A DNA stretch of 47,408 nucleotides from an uncultured Candidatus Saccharibacteria bacterium. Its GTDB lineage: Bacteria > Patescibacteriota > Saccharimonadia > Saccharimonadales > Saccharimonadaceae. The DNA is taken from the NCBI GenBank assembly GCA_947304135.1, contig CAMYZZ010000005.1, positions 1 through 47,408 of the forward strand, written 5' to 3'. A model generated the notes under the pieces. It was not told the origin of the DNA and ran no database searches. It was given only the letters and a program-made list of their open reading frames with translations. Made by a program: the position numbers and the translations under genes. Below, piece by piece: positions 32,305-40,282 of this stretch (position 1 is the first letter of the stretch; every line of letters starts with the position of its first letter).

Positions 32305-32991
32305 AACAGCCGGCTGACACCCGGTTTTTCCTATGTCGCACAATCTACATTGCGCGACATTAGGGACAATAATAATTATACCGTGAGAAAGTTGGCGGAT
32401 GGGAATTGCTGGATGGTAAACAACCTAAAATATAGCCTTTCTGCCAACTCTACCCGCATTGGCGTAAACCATAGTACTAATGAGACGTTTGAGTTTAATA
32501 CGGGGACAGCGTGCGAGACTGATGGTGCATGTATTATGAATGGAAATACTGTCATGACAGAACAAGTTACGAATGGCGGCTACTACTATAGCTGGTATGC
32601 GGCTACGGCTGGCACTGGAACACCTTCTATGGCTTCTAGTGATGCTGCTGGATCTATCTGTCCAAGAGGCTGGAGATTGCCAGCTAACTACACTATAGAT
32701 CCCACTAAATCTTATGGGAGCATAACAGATGCCTACGTAAACGGCCACGGCTACATCTCGGGCAATTACGTAACTACGCTAGAATCTGTCCCGCTATCTT
32801 TTATGCGTGCCGGACAATTTCAAAGCGGGTCATTTAATAATGGTAACGTATTTAGTCTTAATTGGTCTAGTACCGCCGATGCCTCAACTGCGGGAAGGAA
32901 CCTTGCATATACTTCGACCTATTTATACTCGCAGCAATCCGACGTTAAGTATGTAGGCCGCTCTGTTCGCTGCGTGAATACTGATCTTTAG
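32305..32991 (+). pseudogene. Silent 5'-truncated copy of a FISUMP-type surface domain (alternative C-terminal cassette)
   Basis: The open frame begins after a stop at 32302 and has no promoter, Shine-Dalgarno sequence or signal peptide. From 32335 it is homologous to the C-terminal domain of the surface protein at 33027 (VAQSTLRDIRD, VRKLADGNCWMVNNLK, SICPRGWRLP, WSST, SVRCVN) but differs strongly between these blocks. The domain keeps all conserved positions, has no internal stop and ends in TAG. It looks like an intact spare cassette rather than decay. It lies tail-to-tail with the expressed gene. Its first 29 bases (32335-32363) are an exact inverted repeat of the matching bases there, in the same reading frame. 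Confidence 0.8.
32335..32363 (+). repeat. 29-bp perfect inverted repeat, copy A (silent cassette)
   Basis: Identical in reverse complement to 33622-33650. Both copies encode VAQSTLRDI in the same frame. A lower-similarity match extends about 70 bp further into each domain. Confidence 0.95.
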
Positions 32992-33026
32992 TTGTTTCTT
33001 TTGGCTAGGTTGATATAAATGAGGGG

Positions 33027-34709
33027 TTAATCATTTACACATCTCACAGAAAAACCGGCTTGTTTTCCATTGCCACAAGAGATACCCTCGCAAACAATAT
33101 TATTGCCTGAACCAATGCGCATATAGTATGCGCCTATATCGGATTGCGCAGTACTGCTCCAGTAATAGCCTCTCTCGGTTTCCCCCATGCTGCCTATATA
33201 ATACCCACGCTGAAAAAGATTAGTAGGGTTACCGGTTACATCCGCGCTGTAACCATATGCATCAGCTAAGCCCTGAAAACTCCCTGTATTGTTTCTCGTT
33301 GGCAACTTCCAGTTCTTTGGACAGATTGACGAACCTACATCGCCCGAAGTGGTAGAATAGGTACCTTGCCCCGCAGTTGCAACAATCCAACTATATAGCG
33401 TACCGAGAGTTGCATCTCCACTAGCATATAATTGCTGAGTATTTATACAAGTTTCGTCATAATCAGCACACCACCCACTAGCTGTTGACGCTGGAAGTGA
33501 ATAGCTAAGTGTAGTATCTGAGTCTGCTGAGGTAAGTGTCTTTGGCCCGGTTAGCTTCAAGTTGTTTACCATCCAACAATTCCCATCCGCCAGCTTCCTC
33601 ACCACATAAGTATTATCGTCTCTAATGTCGCGCAATGTAGATTGTGCGACGTATGGCTGGTTGTCGGCGGTGACGGTGGATTCGTAAGTTACCCTGTCGG
33701 TGATGACAGTGACGGCGCTACCAGTAGCATTGGATGGGGTGTACACTGTGTTGCAAATTGCTGTCGTCATTTGTTGCATTGTGGTGATAGTCCAGAAGTT
33801 CTGTTCCCACTGCGCGGTTAGAGTGGCTGTGCCGGTGTAGTCAATATCTCCCACAATAGTAATAGTATCGCCTGGCTGATATGTGGTAGAACCATCGCTA
33901 TAGCCGGTGAAGCCGTAGCCATCTCTGGTTGGTGCGGTAGATGGAATTGTAAAAGTATAGGAAGAAGCTACGCCAGAGTAAGTCATGGTTTCTGGGAGAC
34001 CGGAGACGCCTGTGCCACCAGGTTCAAAGTACAGCGAGTAGTCAGTTGGGACGGGGTTACCTACGGCAGAGAAAGTGAGCTGGTTTTTGTAGACACCAGA
34101 TGGTTTCTCTACGTTGACGTTCATACCAATGTAGACTGGGGTCTTAGTTCCGGCAGTTGGGGTGTCATGGGAACCTATCTGGGTTTGGACAGAGTTTGCT
34201 GGGACTGGACTGTAGGTAGCGTCATCCAAGCTGTAGGCCCATTTGTTGGCATTGGTAGTGCCTGGGGCGGCGGTAGAGAGATCAGTCTTGGAGACTGCGG
34301 CTGCTACGGTTGGGATAGTGTAGCTAGTATTGGTTTGGTTTACTAAGTCTGTGGTATAGGTACTAGTAGAAGGGTTTTGGTAGCTAGAGTTCATGTAGAG
34401 TTTGTAGCCAGTTTTGTTGGCTGTACTTACCTCTACTTTGAAGTTGTCTGTGACAAAAGTGCCGGTTGGGGCGGCGGTGGTGGAGAGGTCGAGTTCGGTA
34501 ATTTCTGCTGTGGCAGCGCTGTTCAGGATACGGATGGCGACGCCGTTGACGAGGTTGACGTTAATATCTGTATGGGACTCAGAAATGGAGAAAGCATTAG
34601 GACTGCTAGATAGGGAGCCACAAAATGACAATCCTAGACAGGAGGCACCCACAAGAATCATCGTGGCGACTAGTGTCCTATGCTTTCTCGCATTTCTGAT
34701 TATACCCAT
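33027..34709 (-). CDS. Phase-variable secreted surface protein with B-repeat and FISUMP-like C-terminal domain
   Basis: This 560-aa protein has a basic start and a signal/anchor helix (about 12-33). A Thr/Ser-rich extracellular region (about 45-250) follows. Next is one InlB/Listeria-Bacteroides-type B-repeat (TRDGYGFTGYSDGSTTYQPGD ... LTAQW). The C-terminal domain runs from residue 354, with the FISUMP-like pattern YVVRKLADGNCWMVNNL and the ending GFSVRCVND. It is probably surface-exposed and adhesive. The ATG at 34709 is preferred: it follows the -10 by 10 nt and gives a proper signal peptide. Longer in-frame starts cross the promoter and the G tract. Two variation signals, the G10 promoter tract and the invertible domain, flank it. 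Confidence 0.85.
   Translation of the reverse strand: MGIIRNARKHRTLVATMILVGASCLGLSFCGSLSSSPNAFSISESHTDINVNLVNGVAIRILNSAATAEITELDLSTTAAPTGTFVTDNFKVEVSTANKTGYKLYMNSSYQNPSTSTYTTDLVNQTNTSYTIPTVAAAVSKTDLSTAAPGTTNANKWAYSLDDATYSPVPANSVQTQIGSHDTPTAGTKTPVYIGMNVNVEKPSGVYKNQLTFSAVGNPVPTDYSLYFEPGGTGVSGLPETMTYSGVASSYTFTIPSTAPTRDGYGFTGYSDGSTTYQPGDTITIVGDIDYTGTATLTAQWEQNFWTITTMQQMTTAICNTVYTPSNATGSAVTVITDRVTYESTVTADNQPYVAQSTLRDIRDDNTYVVRKLADGNCWMVNNLKLTGPKTLTSADSDTTLSYSLPASTASGWCADYDETCINTQQLYASGDATLGTLYSWIVATAGQGTYSTTSGDVGSSICPKNWKLPTRNNTGSFQGLADAYGYSADVTGNPTNLFQRGYYIGSMGETERGYYWSSTAQSDIGAYYMRIGSGNNIVCEGISCGNGKQAGFSVRCVND
33622..33650 (-). repeat. 29-bp perfect inverted repeat, copy B (expressed gene)
   Basis: Begins at codon 354 of the surface protein. 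It is the reverse complement of 32335-32363. 1258 bp lie between the two copies. Confidence 0.95.
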
Positions 34710-34719
34710 TATGCTTTTA

Positions 34720-34750
34720 ATTGTACCCCCCCCCCGGCACGAATTGTCAA
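34720..34750 (-). promoter_or_regulatory. Phase-variable promoter: G10 tract between -35 and -10
   Basis: On the minus strand, TTGACA (forward 34745-34750), a 19-bp spacer of nine mixed bases plus ten G, and TACAAT (forward 34720-34725). Loss of two G would give the ideal 17-bp spacer. The present length predicts weak activity. Confidence 0.85.
34726..34735. repeat. Homopolymeric C/G tract of 10
   Basis: Ten C on the plus strand, lying wholly inside the surface-protein promoter spacer. I saw no comparable G/C run elsewhere in the window. Confidence 0.95.
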
Positions 34751-34771
34751 TAGGCGGTTTTGTGCTAAAAT
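34744..34771 (+). promoter_or_regulatory. Promoter of the 34778 acyltransferase, sharing its -35 with the phase-variable promoter
   Basis: TTGTCA (34744-34749), a 16-bp spacer and TAAAAT (34766-34771), then 6 nt to the GTG. The -35 boxes of the two divergent promoters overlap by five bases. Confidence 0.7.
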
Positions 34772-34777
34772 ATAAGC

Positions 34778-35533
34778 GTGAAGACATATTATTATCATGA
34801 CTTTTCCGACAACCTGGTAGAGACTAAAAATCAGTCCAAAAAAGTCCCAGAAAACTACAAATGGGTCAAGAAAAACCCCTTGTATATTGGGCTAGGCTGG
34901 ATTCTTTTTCAGATTCTAAAACTAGTTGCCCTGGTTTATGGCAAATTTGCGCTAGGTCTCAAAATTATAGGGAAAAGAAAACTCAAAATCGACTCCGGCT
35001 ATTATATTTTTGCCAACCATACTCAGCCGCTCGGCGATGTTTTTAACCCGGCGCTATATTCTGTCAAAAAGCCATATTATATTTGCGACAGTTCCAACCT
35101 TGGCATTCCAATTCTTGGGCCTATTCTGCCACTCGTTGGTGCCTTGCCGATTCCAGAATCCATCCGCGGCAAAAAGAAATTGTTTGACGCAATATCGTAT
35201 CGTGCTAAATCTGGCAACGCAATTATTATTTATCCAGAGGCCCATGTCTGGCCATATTGCACTTTTATCCGCCCGTTTGAGACAACGGCTTTTAATTTTC
35301 CAATCCGTGATAATCTTCCATCTTTCACTGCCACTACGATTTATAAAAAACGCAAATTCCGCAAAAAACCACGCACAGTTATAAAAATTGACGGCCCATT
35401 TTATCCAAATTACGACTTAGAGAAAAAGGAGCGTATAAGAGCACTACACATGGAAATTACCAACCAGCTTGTCAAGCGTACCCAAGAATCCAACATGGAA
35501 TATATTAGATACGAGAAAAAAGATTGTAATTAG
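34778..35533 (+). CDS. PlsC-like acyltransferase
   Basis: This is a membrane-associated glycerolipid acyltransferase-like protein of 251 aa. A hydrophobic helix spans about 37-60. The motif NHTQPLGD has five residues between His and Asp, one more than the classic HX4D. The later block YPEAHVWPY occupies the place of FPEG. GTG at 34778 is taken as start because a -10 box lies 6 nt upstream, the local leaderless pattern. It probably moves an acyl chain onto a lysolipid or glycolipid. The altered spacing leaves activity uncertain. Confidence 0.75.
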   Translation: MKTYYYHDFSDNLVETKNQSKKVPENYKWVKKNPLYIGLGWILFQILKLVALVYGKFALGLKIIGKRKLKIDSGYYIFANHTQPLGDVFNPALYSVKKPYYICDSSNLGIPILGPILPLVGALPIPESIRGKKKLFDAISYRAKSGNAIIIYPEAHVWPYCTFIRPFETTAFNFPIRDNLPSFTATTIYKKRKFRKKPRTVIKIDGPFYPNYDLEKKERIRALHMEITNQLVKRTQESNMEYIRYEKKDCN

Positions 35534-35620
35534 GTTTTAGAGCGTGTAGAGCCTTCAGCACCGTCAAACGTGCCGGTGGCACGTTTGTGGCCACGCTCAC
35601 AAAACCTAATTAATCTTTTT
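35521..35620. terminator. Nested palindrome ending two convergent acyltransferase genes
   Basis: The outer arms AATTAGGTTTT and AAAACCTAATT contain both stop codons. A middle match GAGCGTG/CACGCTC and an inner perfect hairpin AAACGTGCC-GGT-GGCACGTTT (35566-35586) follow. T-rich ends on both strands suit a bidirectional terminator, though the structure is much larger than needed. Confidence 0.75.
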
Positions 35621-36472
35621 TCGATAATTAGCTATATCAGAATCTTCAAAGACATAATTAAGCTTCTTGCCGTAGGCTTTTTCGTATGCCGCTTTTTTGA
35701 GCTCGTAATCTTTCGCCGCCATTTCTATACTATTTGCCCGCACCGATTTAGCCGGATCTGGATATATCGGCTCCAAAATATGGATGATGTATTCTGACTC
35801 AAAAAACTCATCGTTGTCTGGGCGGTCTGTATCTAAAATTTCTACAAAGCAGGGAAGAACCGGAACATTTAGCTCGGCCGCAAAATAAAATGCGCCACGT
35901 TTGTTCGTGCGGGGTTTACGGTAGTTAAACCACATTTCTTCTTCTGGGTAGATAAGGATTGGGTAACCCGCATCCAAAGTCTCGCGCATATGGTCTATAA
36001 ACTCTCCACGGATATAATGTGTGCTTTTGGAAACAGGAATATGGTTGAGATAATTAAATAGTTCACCAATCACGCCACCCGCCGCCAGGTTGCTCGCCTG
36101 AATAACAATGTATGGCTCTTTTCCATAGGCCTTTTTGGTCATTTTTTTGACGCACAAATTGTCTAGCGGATTAAAATGATTTGAAGTGATGATGAAACGC
36201 GGCTCTTTTAGCCCTTTCAAGTTTTCTAACCCTTCTACTCGAATTAGCTTATCATAAGCTTTGGCCTGAGCATCATTCATTTTTTGCATCGCTCGATGCT
36301 TCATTTTGTAGCCAATCTTCTTACGTGCTGCAAAAAAGCGTGAGACCAGTTTTGCTTCTTGCTCTGCAGAAAGTGCCGCGTCACCCTCTTCGACTTTACG
36401 ATTCAAATCACCATCAAAAAGCGCCTGCTTGATATTTGATATGACGCGTTCCTTGCTGCCGCCGATTATCAT
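35606..36472 (-). CDS. PlsC-like (LPLAT) acyltransferase
   Basis: This 288-aa protein has a standard LPLAT HX4D motif (NHFNPLD) and the partner block LIYPEEEMWFNYR, matching the acceptor-binding FPEG region. A middle segment, PYIVIQASNLAAGGVIG, may sit at the membrane. The start at 36472 overlaps the stop of the GT8 gene as ATGA. Longer in-frame starts lie within that gene. It is the third gene of the GT8-GT8-LPLAT operon, which suggests a lipid carrying a sugar head group and an extra acyl chain. Confidence 0.82.
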   Translation of the reverse strand: MIIGGSKERVISNIKQALFDGDLNRKVEEGDAALSAEQEAKLVSRFFAARKKIGYKMKHRAMQKMNDAQAKAYDKLIRVEGLENLKGLKEPRFIITSNHFNPLDNLCVKKMTKKAYGKEPYIVIQASNLAAGGVIGELFNYLNHIPVSKSTHYIRGEFIDHMRETLDAGYPILIYPEEEMWFNYRKPRTNKRGAFYFAAELNVPVLPCFVEILDTDRPDNDEFFESEYIIHILEPIYPDPAKSVRANSIEMAAKDYELKKAAYEKAYGKKLNYVFEDSDIANYRKKIN

Positions 36473-37611
36473 TTTTCGTCTTTCTTGGAGCCAATCTTTG
36501 CGCTTGCATCTTTCAAAATTTCTGCGCCTTTTTTGATAGTCATCAGCGGCAAAGTAATCGGAAGTGCAGAAATTTTTAGCGTAGTGCGAACAACCGTCCT
36601 CCAACCCCAGCTGGTCTCGACAATAGCATATTCTTCTTTGACTGGGCGCCCTGCGCGAACCTCATCACCAGACTCAAACACCTTTTTGAAGGTGGTTTTT
36701 TCTTTGTGTGCGCGCACCGCATGCGCCACCATCTCGCCAAGATATTTCATGTCATCTTCATAGCTGTGCGGCATTGCCTTGATTGCATTGATCTCTTTTA
36801 GAAGTGGCGACTCGCCCGCATAGCGCCAAAAGTATGCGTCATAATCGATATTGTCGTAGTGCCATGGCTTGAAATATAAATTGTAGTGAACAATCCCTGG
36901 GTTTTCCATCGGCGGGACGTCTTTAGCTGGCATCGCATCCCATTTCGAATCGAGTAGTTTTACGCGTTTGTAACACATCGCATTGAGATAATCTTGGTCT
37001 GGTGCCACCGTGTCAAAATCATAACGCACCATCAGATAGAGGAAGTGCTCATCAAATTTGAGATGACGCATTTCCGCAAGGTTTAAAAGTAGTACTCCAG
37101 AGTTGAAATACTCATCGCGTGGGATACCAACCACCTTCTCGATATAGCTCATGAATTCTTTGTTTTTCTTAATCGAAAAATCATTCACCGCACCGAGCAA
37201 GTATTTTTTGCCAAGATTGACATTATAAAGTTCAGAAATATCACCCGTCACCACCGTGTCAGAATCAAGATAAATACCTTTGTCAAACTGCGGGAACATC
37301 TGTGCGATAAAAATACGATAATAGATCGTAAGCGTAAACATACTTGCATTAAGCCTCGTGTTTGGACGCTCTGTCATAAAATCAAGCACCTCGCGCATCG
37401 GCTTTAGATGTAGCTTGGCGTCTTTTTCGCGCAGCACGCGCATGGTTTTGAGCTTGGTAATAGTCTTGAGGCTCATTTTGTCGTAAACTACAAAAATCTC
37501 ATAAGCATAGTCTGGGCTAGCGTTTTTGAGTAGGGAAATAATAGACACGGAAAGAAACGGCGCATAGTTCTCGTCCGCCGTATAGAAAATTGGAATTACT
37601 GGTTTTTTCAC
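36469..37611 (-). CDS. GT8-family glycosyltransferase
   Basis: This GT-A retaining glycosyltransferase (380 aa) resembles LPS galactosyl/glucosyltransferases. The start is PIFYTADENYAPFLSVSIISLL, and the DxD metal motif is YLDSDTVV. The acceptor blocks are YFNSGVLLLNL and DQDYLNAM, with HYNLYFKPW near the end. The C-terminal 90 residues are basic with a hydrophobic helix (SALPITLPLMTI), a likely membrane tether. GTG at 37611 is chosen because AAGGAGG lies 4 nt upstream and the GTGA overlaps the previous stop. Confidence 0.88.
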   Translation of the reverse strand: MKKPVIPIFYTADENYAPFLSVSIISLLKNASPDYAYEIFVVYDKMSLKTITKLKTMRVLREKDAKLHLKPMREVLDFMTERPNTRLNASMFTLTIYYRIFIAQMFPQFDKGIYLDSDTVVTGDISELYNVNLGKKYLLGAVNDFSIKKNKEFMSYIEKVVGIPRDEYFNSGVLLLNLAEMRHLKFDEHFLYLMVRYDFDTVAPDQDYLNAMCYKRVKLLDSKWDAMPAKDVPPMENPGIVHYNLYFKPWHYDNIDYDAYFWRYAGESPLLKEINAIKAMPHSYEDDMKYLGEMVAHAVRAHKEKTTFKKVFESGDEVRAGRPVKEEYAIVETSWGWRTVVRTTLKISALPITLPLMTIKKGAEILKDASAKIGSKKDEK

Positions 37612-38438
37612 GCTACCTCCTTGTGCGCCTTTAATTTTTGCCATTCTTCTAGTACGTCATCGAACTGATGATATCCCAGAATATCATGGACTTTTTCTAC
37701 GTCCCAAGGCTTAATTTTTATCACCTTAAAATATGGGAAAAATTTAAATGTATTTGAAAAATGCCTAAATACTGTTTCTGGCAAAATTTCTTTTTGATCA
37801 TTAAATTTCTTGTCTACTATTTTCTTATATTTTACCGAAAAATTCAAGGCTGATTGGTCTGGCATAATCATCCAACGCTTGCGGCACATCTCGCGTGCTT
37901 TATAAAAAAGCCCGGTTTTTCTAATCAATGGCAAATTAAGGAGCAATACTCCAGAATTAATATATTTTTGACGTGTAAAAGGAAACCGAATAATCTTGCC
38001 GCCGTAGCGGTCTAACACGCCCACCATCTCGTATTTAGAATTATCAATCTCATAAAATTCCATTGGATCGTTCAAACAAACAATATCCGTATCCAGATAC
38101 AAAATCTTATCCGGCACCTCTGGAATCTGATCTGCATAGAGCCGCAGCATGCAATACGGCGTAAAATACGATCTGCGATTTGCCGTGGCAGGCTCTTTTT
38201 TATATAGCTCCGTTACATCAATTACCTTAATAAAACTATCGCGGTTTTTGGCTTTTAATTTTTTATCCAAAAAAGAAACGTCGCTCTGCAATATCGGTTG
38301 GTATTTTTTGCCCGGAAGCGAAAAGACCATCGTGAGGACATATACCCGAATCGGCTCGCTTGTATGCTTCAGTAAAGACAAAACCGAAATCGTCAGACCA
38401 TCCAAAATATTCTTGTCGCCGCAATACATTACGTCCAT
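37608..38438 (-). CDS. GT8-family glycosyltransferase
   Basis: This 276-aa GT8 enzyme opens MDVMYCGDKNILDGLTISVLSLL. It has the DxD motif YLDTDIV, YINSGVLLLNL, and DQSALNF. The C-terminus lacks the membrane tail of its neighbour. It is the first gene of the operon and is expressed from a -10 box (forward 38445-38450) exactly 6 nt before the ATG. Donor and acceptor are not evident. The pairing with a second GT8 and an acyltransferase points to envelope glycolipid or polysaccharide assembly. Confidence 0.88.
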   Translation of the reverse strand: MDVMYCGDKNILDGLTISVLSLLKHTSEPIRVYVLTMVFSLPGKKYQPILQSDVSFLDKKLKAKNRDSFIKVIDVTELYKKEPATANRRSYFTPYCMLRLYADQIPEVPDKILYLDTDIVCLNDPMEFYEIDNSKYEMVGVLDRYGGKIIRFPFTRQKYINSGVLLLNLPLIRKTGLFYKAREMCRKRWMIMPDQSALNFSVKYKKIVDKKFNDQKEILPETVFRHFSNTFKFFPYFKVIKIKPWDVEKVHDILGYHQFDDVLEEWQKLKAHKEVA

Positions 38439-38450
38439 GTTCTAATTATA
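38436..38450 (-). promoter_or_regulatory. -10 box and leaderless start of the GT8 operon
   Basis: On the minus strand TATAAT (forward 38445-38450) is 6 nt from the ATG. The divergent acyl-activating gene has its own -10 at 38462. Confidence 0.7.
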
Positions 38451-38461
38451 GCAAACTATGT

Positions 38462-38467
38462 TAAAAT
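38462..38467 (+). promoter_or_regulatory. -10 box of the acyl-activating enzyme gene
   Basis: TAAAAT, 9 nt before the ATG. AAGG in the gap is too weak and close to be a firm Shine-Dalgarno sequence. Confidence 0.5.
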
Positions 38468-38476
38468 ATTAAGGTA

Positions 38477-40042
38477 ATGTTTCAAAAGAATTATCCTTAC
38501 TACGAGCACCCAAAACTCAAAAATTTGAGCGAATACATGGATTATATTTCTACCAAATACAATACCAAAGTTGCCTTTTCTTATCACAAAGACGAGGAAT
38601 TAATCCGCAAATCTTTTCTTGATTTTACTGCCGACGTCAAAAACCTCAGCAATTTTTTCTACAAAAAATACCGCGGCAAACATATCGGCATTGCCGGCGA
38701 AAACTCATACAACTGGCTTGTCACGTTTATGGCTCTTATTTTATCTGGCAACATTGCCGTACTAATCGACAAAGACGCCGACGAAGATCTGTTGAAGCGC
38801 CTTATAAAAACTGGCGATGTTGACATACTCTATTACAGCGAAAATTACCTTCCTTTTGTCAAAAAAATGCACGTCAAATCTGAGGCCCTAGAAACTATCC
38901 CAGAAAAAGTTGAGGAGGGTAAAAACTATAATAATGAGCACACTCCAAAAGACAACGCCCCCGCTGCAATCTTCTTTACCTCTGGCACAACTGGCGCCAA
39001 CAAAGGCGTCGTGCTCTCCGAAAAAAACATGACTGCCGACATTTATGGCGCTTCATCGCTTTATATGCCATATGGTGCGACTGTTAGTATTCTGCCGTTT
39101 CACCATAGTTTCGGTCTGGTCACCGCAATCCTGATGCCAGCCTACTATGGAGTAGAAACCTACATTTGCAGCAGTCTCAAACGTTTCATTGAAGCTACTC
39201 AACTCATCCATCCGGACACACTATTCCTCGTACCAGCCTTTGTCGAGGGTTTTTATCGCCAGATTTGGCGTACTGCCAGAAAGAGCCACAAAGAAACATT
39301 GCTAAAAGCCATGCTCGGTATTTCTGGCAATCTCAATCGCGTCGGCCTTGATTTTCGCCGTACTTTTGCCCGTTCTATTCTTCGCGAGTTTGGCGGCGAT
39401 CTAAAACACATTATCTGCGGCGGCGCCTATCTCGACCCAACCTACGTCAAATGGTTTAGAAAACTCGGTATTGACGTTCTCAATGGCTACGGCATCACCG
39501 AATGTTCTCCTGTGCTTTCCGTCAACCGCAACAAATATTACCGCGACGGTTCCATCGGCCAACCTTGCCGCGACGTAGAAATCAAAATCATCGACGGTGA
39601 AATCTGTGCCCGTGGTGATGTCGTCATGCTTGGCTACTACGAAAAAGGGAAGATCACTCCTCCGGGCAAGTATTTCCATACTGGCGACCTCGGCAGAATT
39701 GACAAAGACGGCTTCATTTTTATCACTGGCCGCATCAAAAACACTATTATTTTAAGCAACGGCGAAAACGTCAGTCCAGAGGTTATCGAAGCCGACCTCC
39801 TCAAAAACAAGGGCGTCCGTGAAGTTGTCGTCTATGCCGATGGCAATATGATCAAAGCTATGGTCTATCCAGAAGAAAACCGCATCGGTGATAAAACCTA
39901 TTTCGAAACCATCCGTAGGCGTTATAATTATAACAAGCCAGATAGCCGCAAGCTCGCGGAAATCAATCTGCGCACCACAGAGTTTATCAAGAATAACACT
40001 AAAAAAATCATTCGTTCTAAAATAATGGAGGAAAATTCATGA
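38477..40042 (+). CDS. AMP-forming acyl-activating enzyme, probably acyl-ACP synthetase
   Basis: This ANL-superfamily enzyme (521 aa) activates a carboxylate with ATP and passes it to a thiol. The AMP-binding loop is FFTSGTTGANKG, the second motif is NGYGITECSP, and the HTGDLGRIDKDGF hinge and GRIKNTIILSNGENVSP follow. A C-terminal lysine region (KKIIRSK) holds the usual catalytic Lys. The stop overlaps the acyl carrier protein start as ATGA, so ACP is the likely acceptor, as in Aas-type enzymes. Fatty acids taken from the host would be a natural substrate. That part is inference. Confidence 0.88.
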   Translation: MFQKNYPYYEHPKLKNLSEYMDYISTKYNTKVAFSYHKDEELIRKSFLDFTADVKNLSNFFYKKYRGKHIGIAGENSYNWLVTFMALILSGNIAVLIDKDADEDLLKRLIKTGDVDILYYSENYLPFVKKMHVKSEALETIPEKVEEGKNYNNEHTPKDNAPAAIFFTSGTTGANKGVVLSEKNMTADIYGASSLYMPYGATVSILPFHHSFGLVTAILMPAYYGVETYICSSLKRFIEATQLIHPDTLFLVPAFVEGFYRQIWRTARKSHKETLLKAMLGISGNLNRVGLDFRRTFARSILREFGGDLKHIICGGAYLDPTYVKWFRKLGIDVLNGYGITECSPVLSVNRNKYYRDGSIGQPCRDVEIKIIDGEICARGDVVMLGYYEKGKITPPGKYFHTGDLGRIDKDGFIFITGRIKNTIILSNGENVSPEVIEADLLKNKGVREVVVYADGNMIKAMVYPEENRIGDKTYFETIRRRYNYNKPDSRKLAEINLRTTEFIKNNTKKIIRSKIMEENS

Positions 40043-40263
40043 AAGACGATGTTATTAAACTAATTTCAAAAACTCTAGAAATAGACCCAGCCGACCTAAA
40101 CGACGATACCGACCTCATGCAAGACCTCGGCGTAGAGTCTATCGACCTCGTTGACCTTGTCACGGCTTTTGAAGACAAATACCATCTAGAGATTCCAGAC
40201 AACGAACTCAAAAATTTGCGGACTGTCGGCGATATTGTAAAATATGCCGAAAGTCACAAATAA
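40039..40263 (+). CDS. Acyl carrier protein
   Basis: This 74-aa four-helix carrier has the phosphopantetheine site in DLGVESIDLVDLV. The usual DSL reads ESI, and the serine is kept. The acidic composition is typical. It overlaps the acyl-activating gene by 4 bp, with GGAGG upstream. The transferase at 10813 could charge it. No fatty-acid synthase genes are visible in the window. Confidence 0.92.
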   Translation: MKDDVIKLISKTLEIDPADLNDDTDLMQDLGVESIDLVDLVTAFEDKYHLEIPDNELKNLRTVGDIVKYAESHK

Positions 40264-40266
40264 TGA

Positions 40267-40282
40267 TATAATATATTATATG
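40267..40282 (+). promoter_or_regulatory. -10 box and leaderless start of the sortase gene
   Basis: TATAAT at 40267-40272, 7 nt before the ATG at 40280. Confidence 0.65.

Noticed and set aside
34710-34787. Longer in-frame start of the surface protein upstream of 34709
   Set aside because: It would be translated through the -10, the G tract and the -35, and would bury the signal peptide. Frame slippage in the coding tract was considered but the promoter reading fits better.
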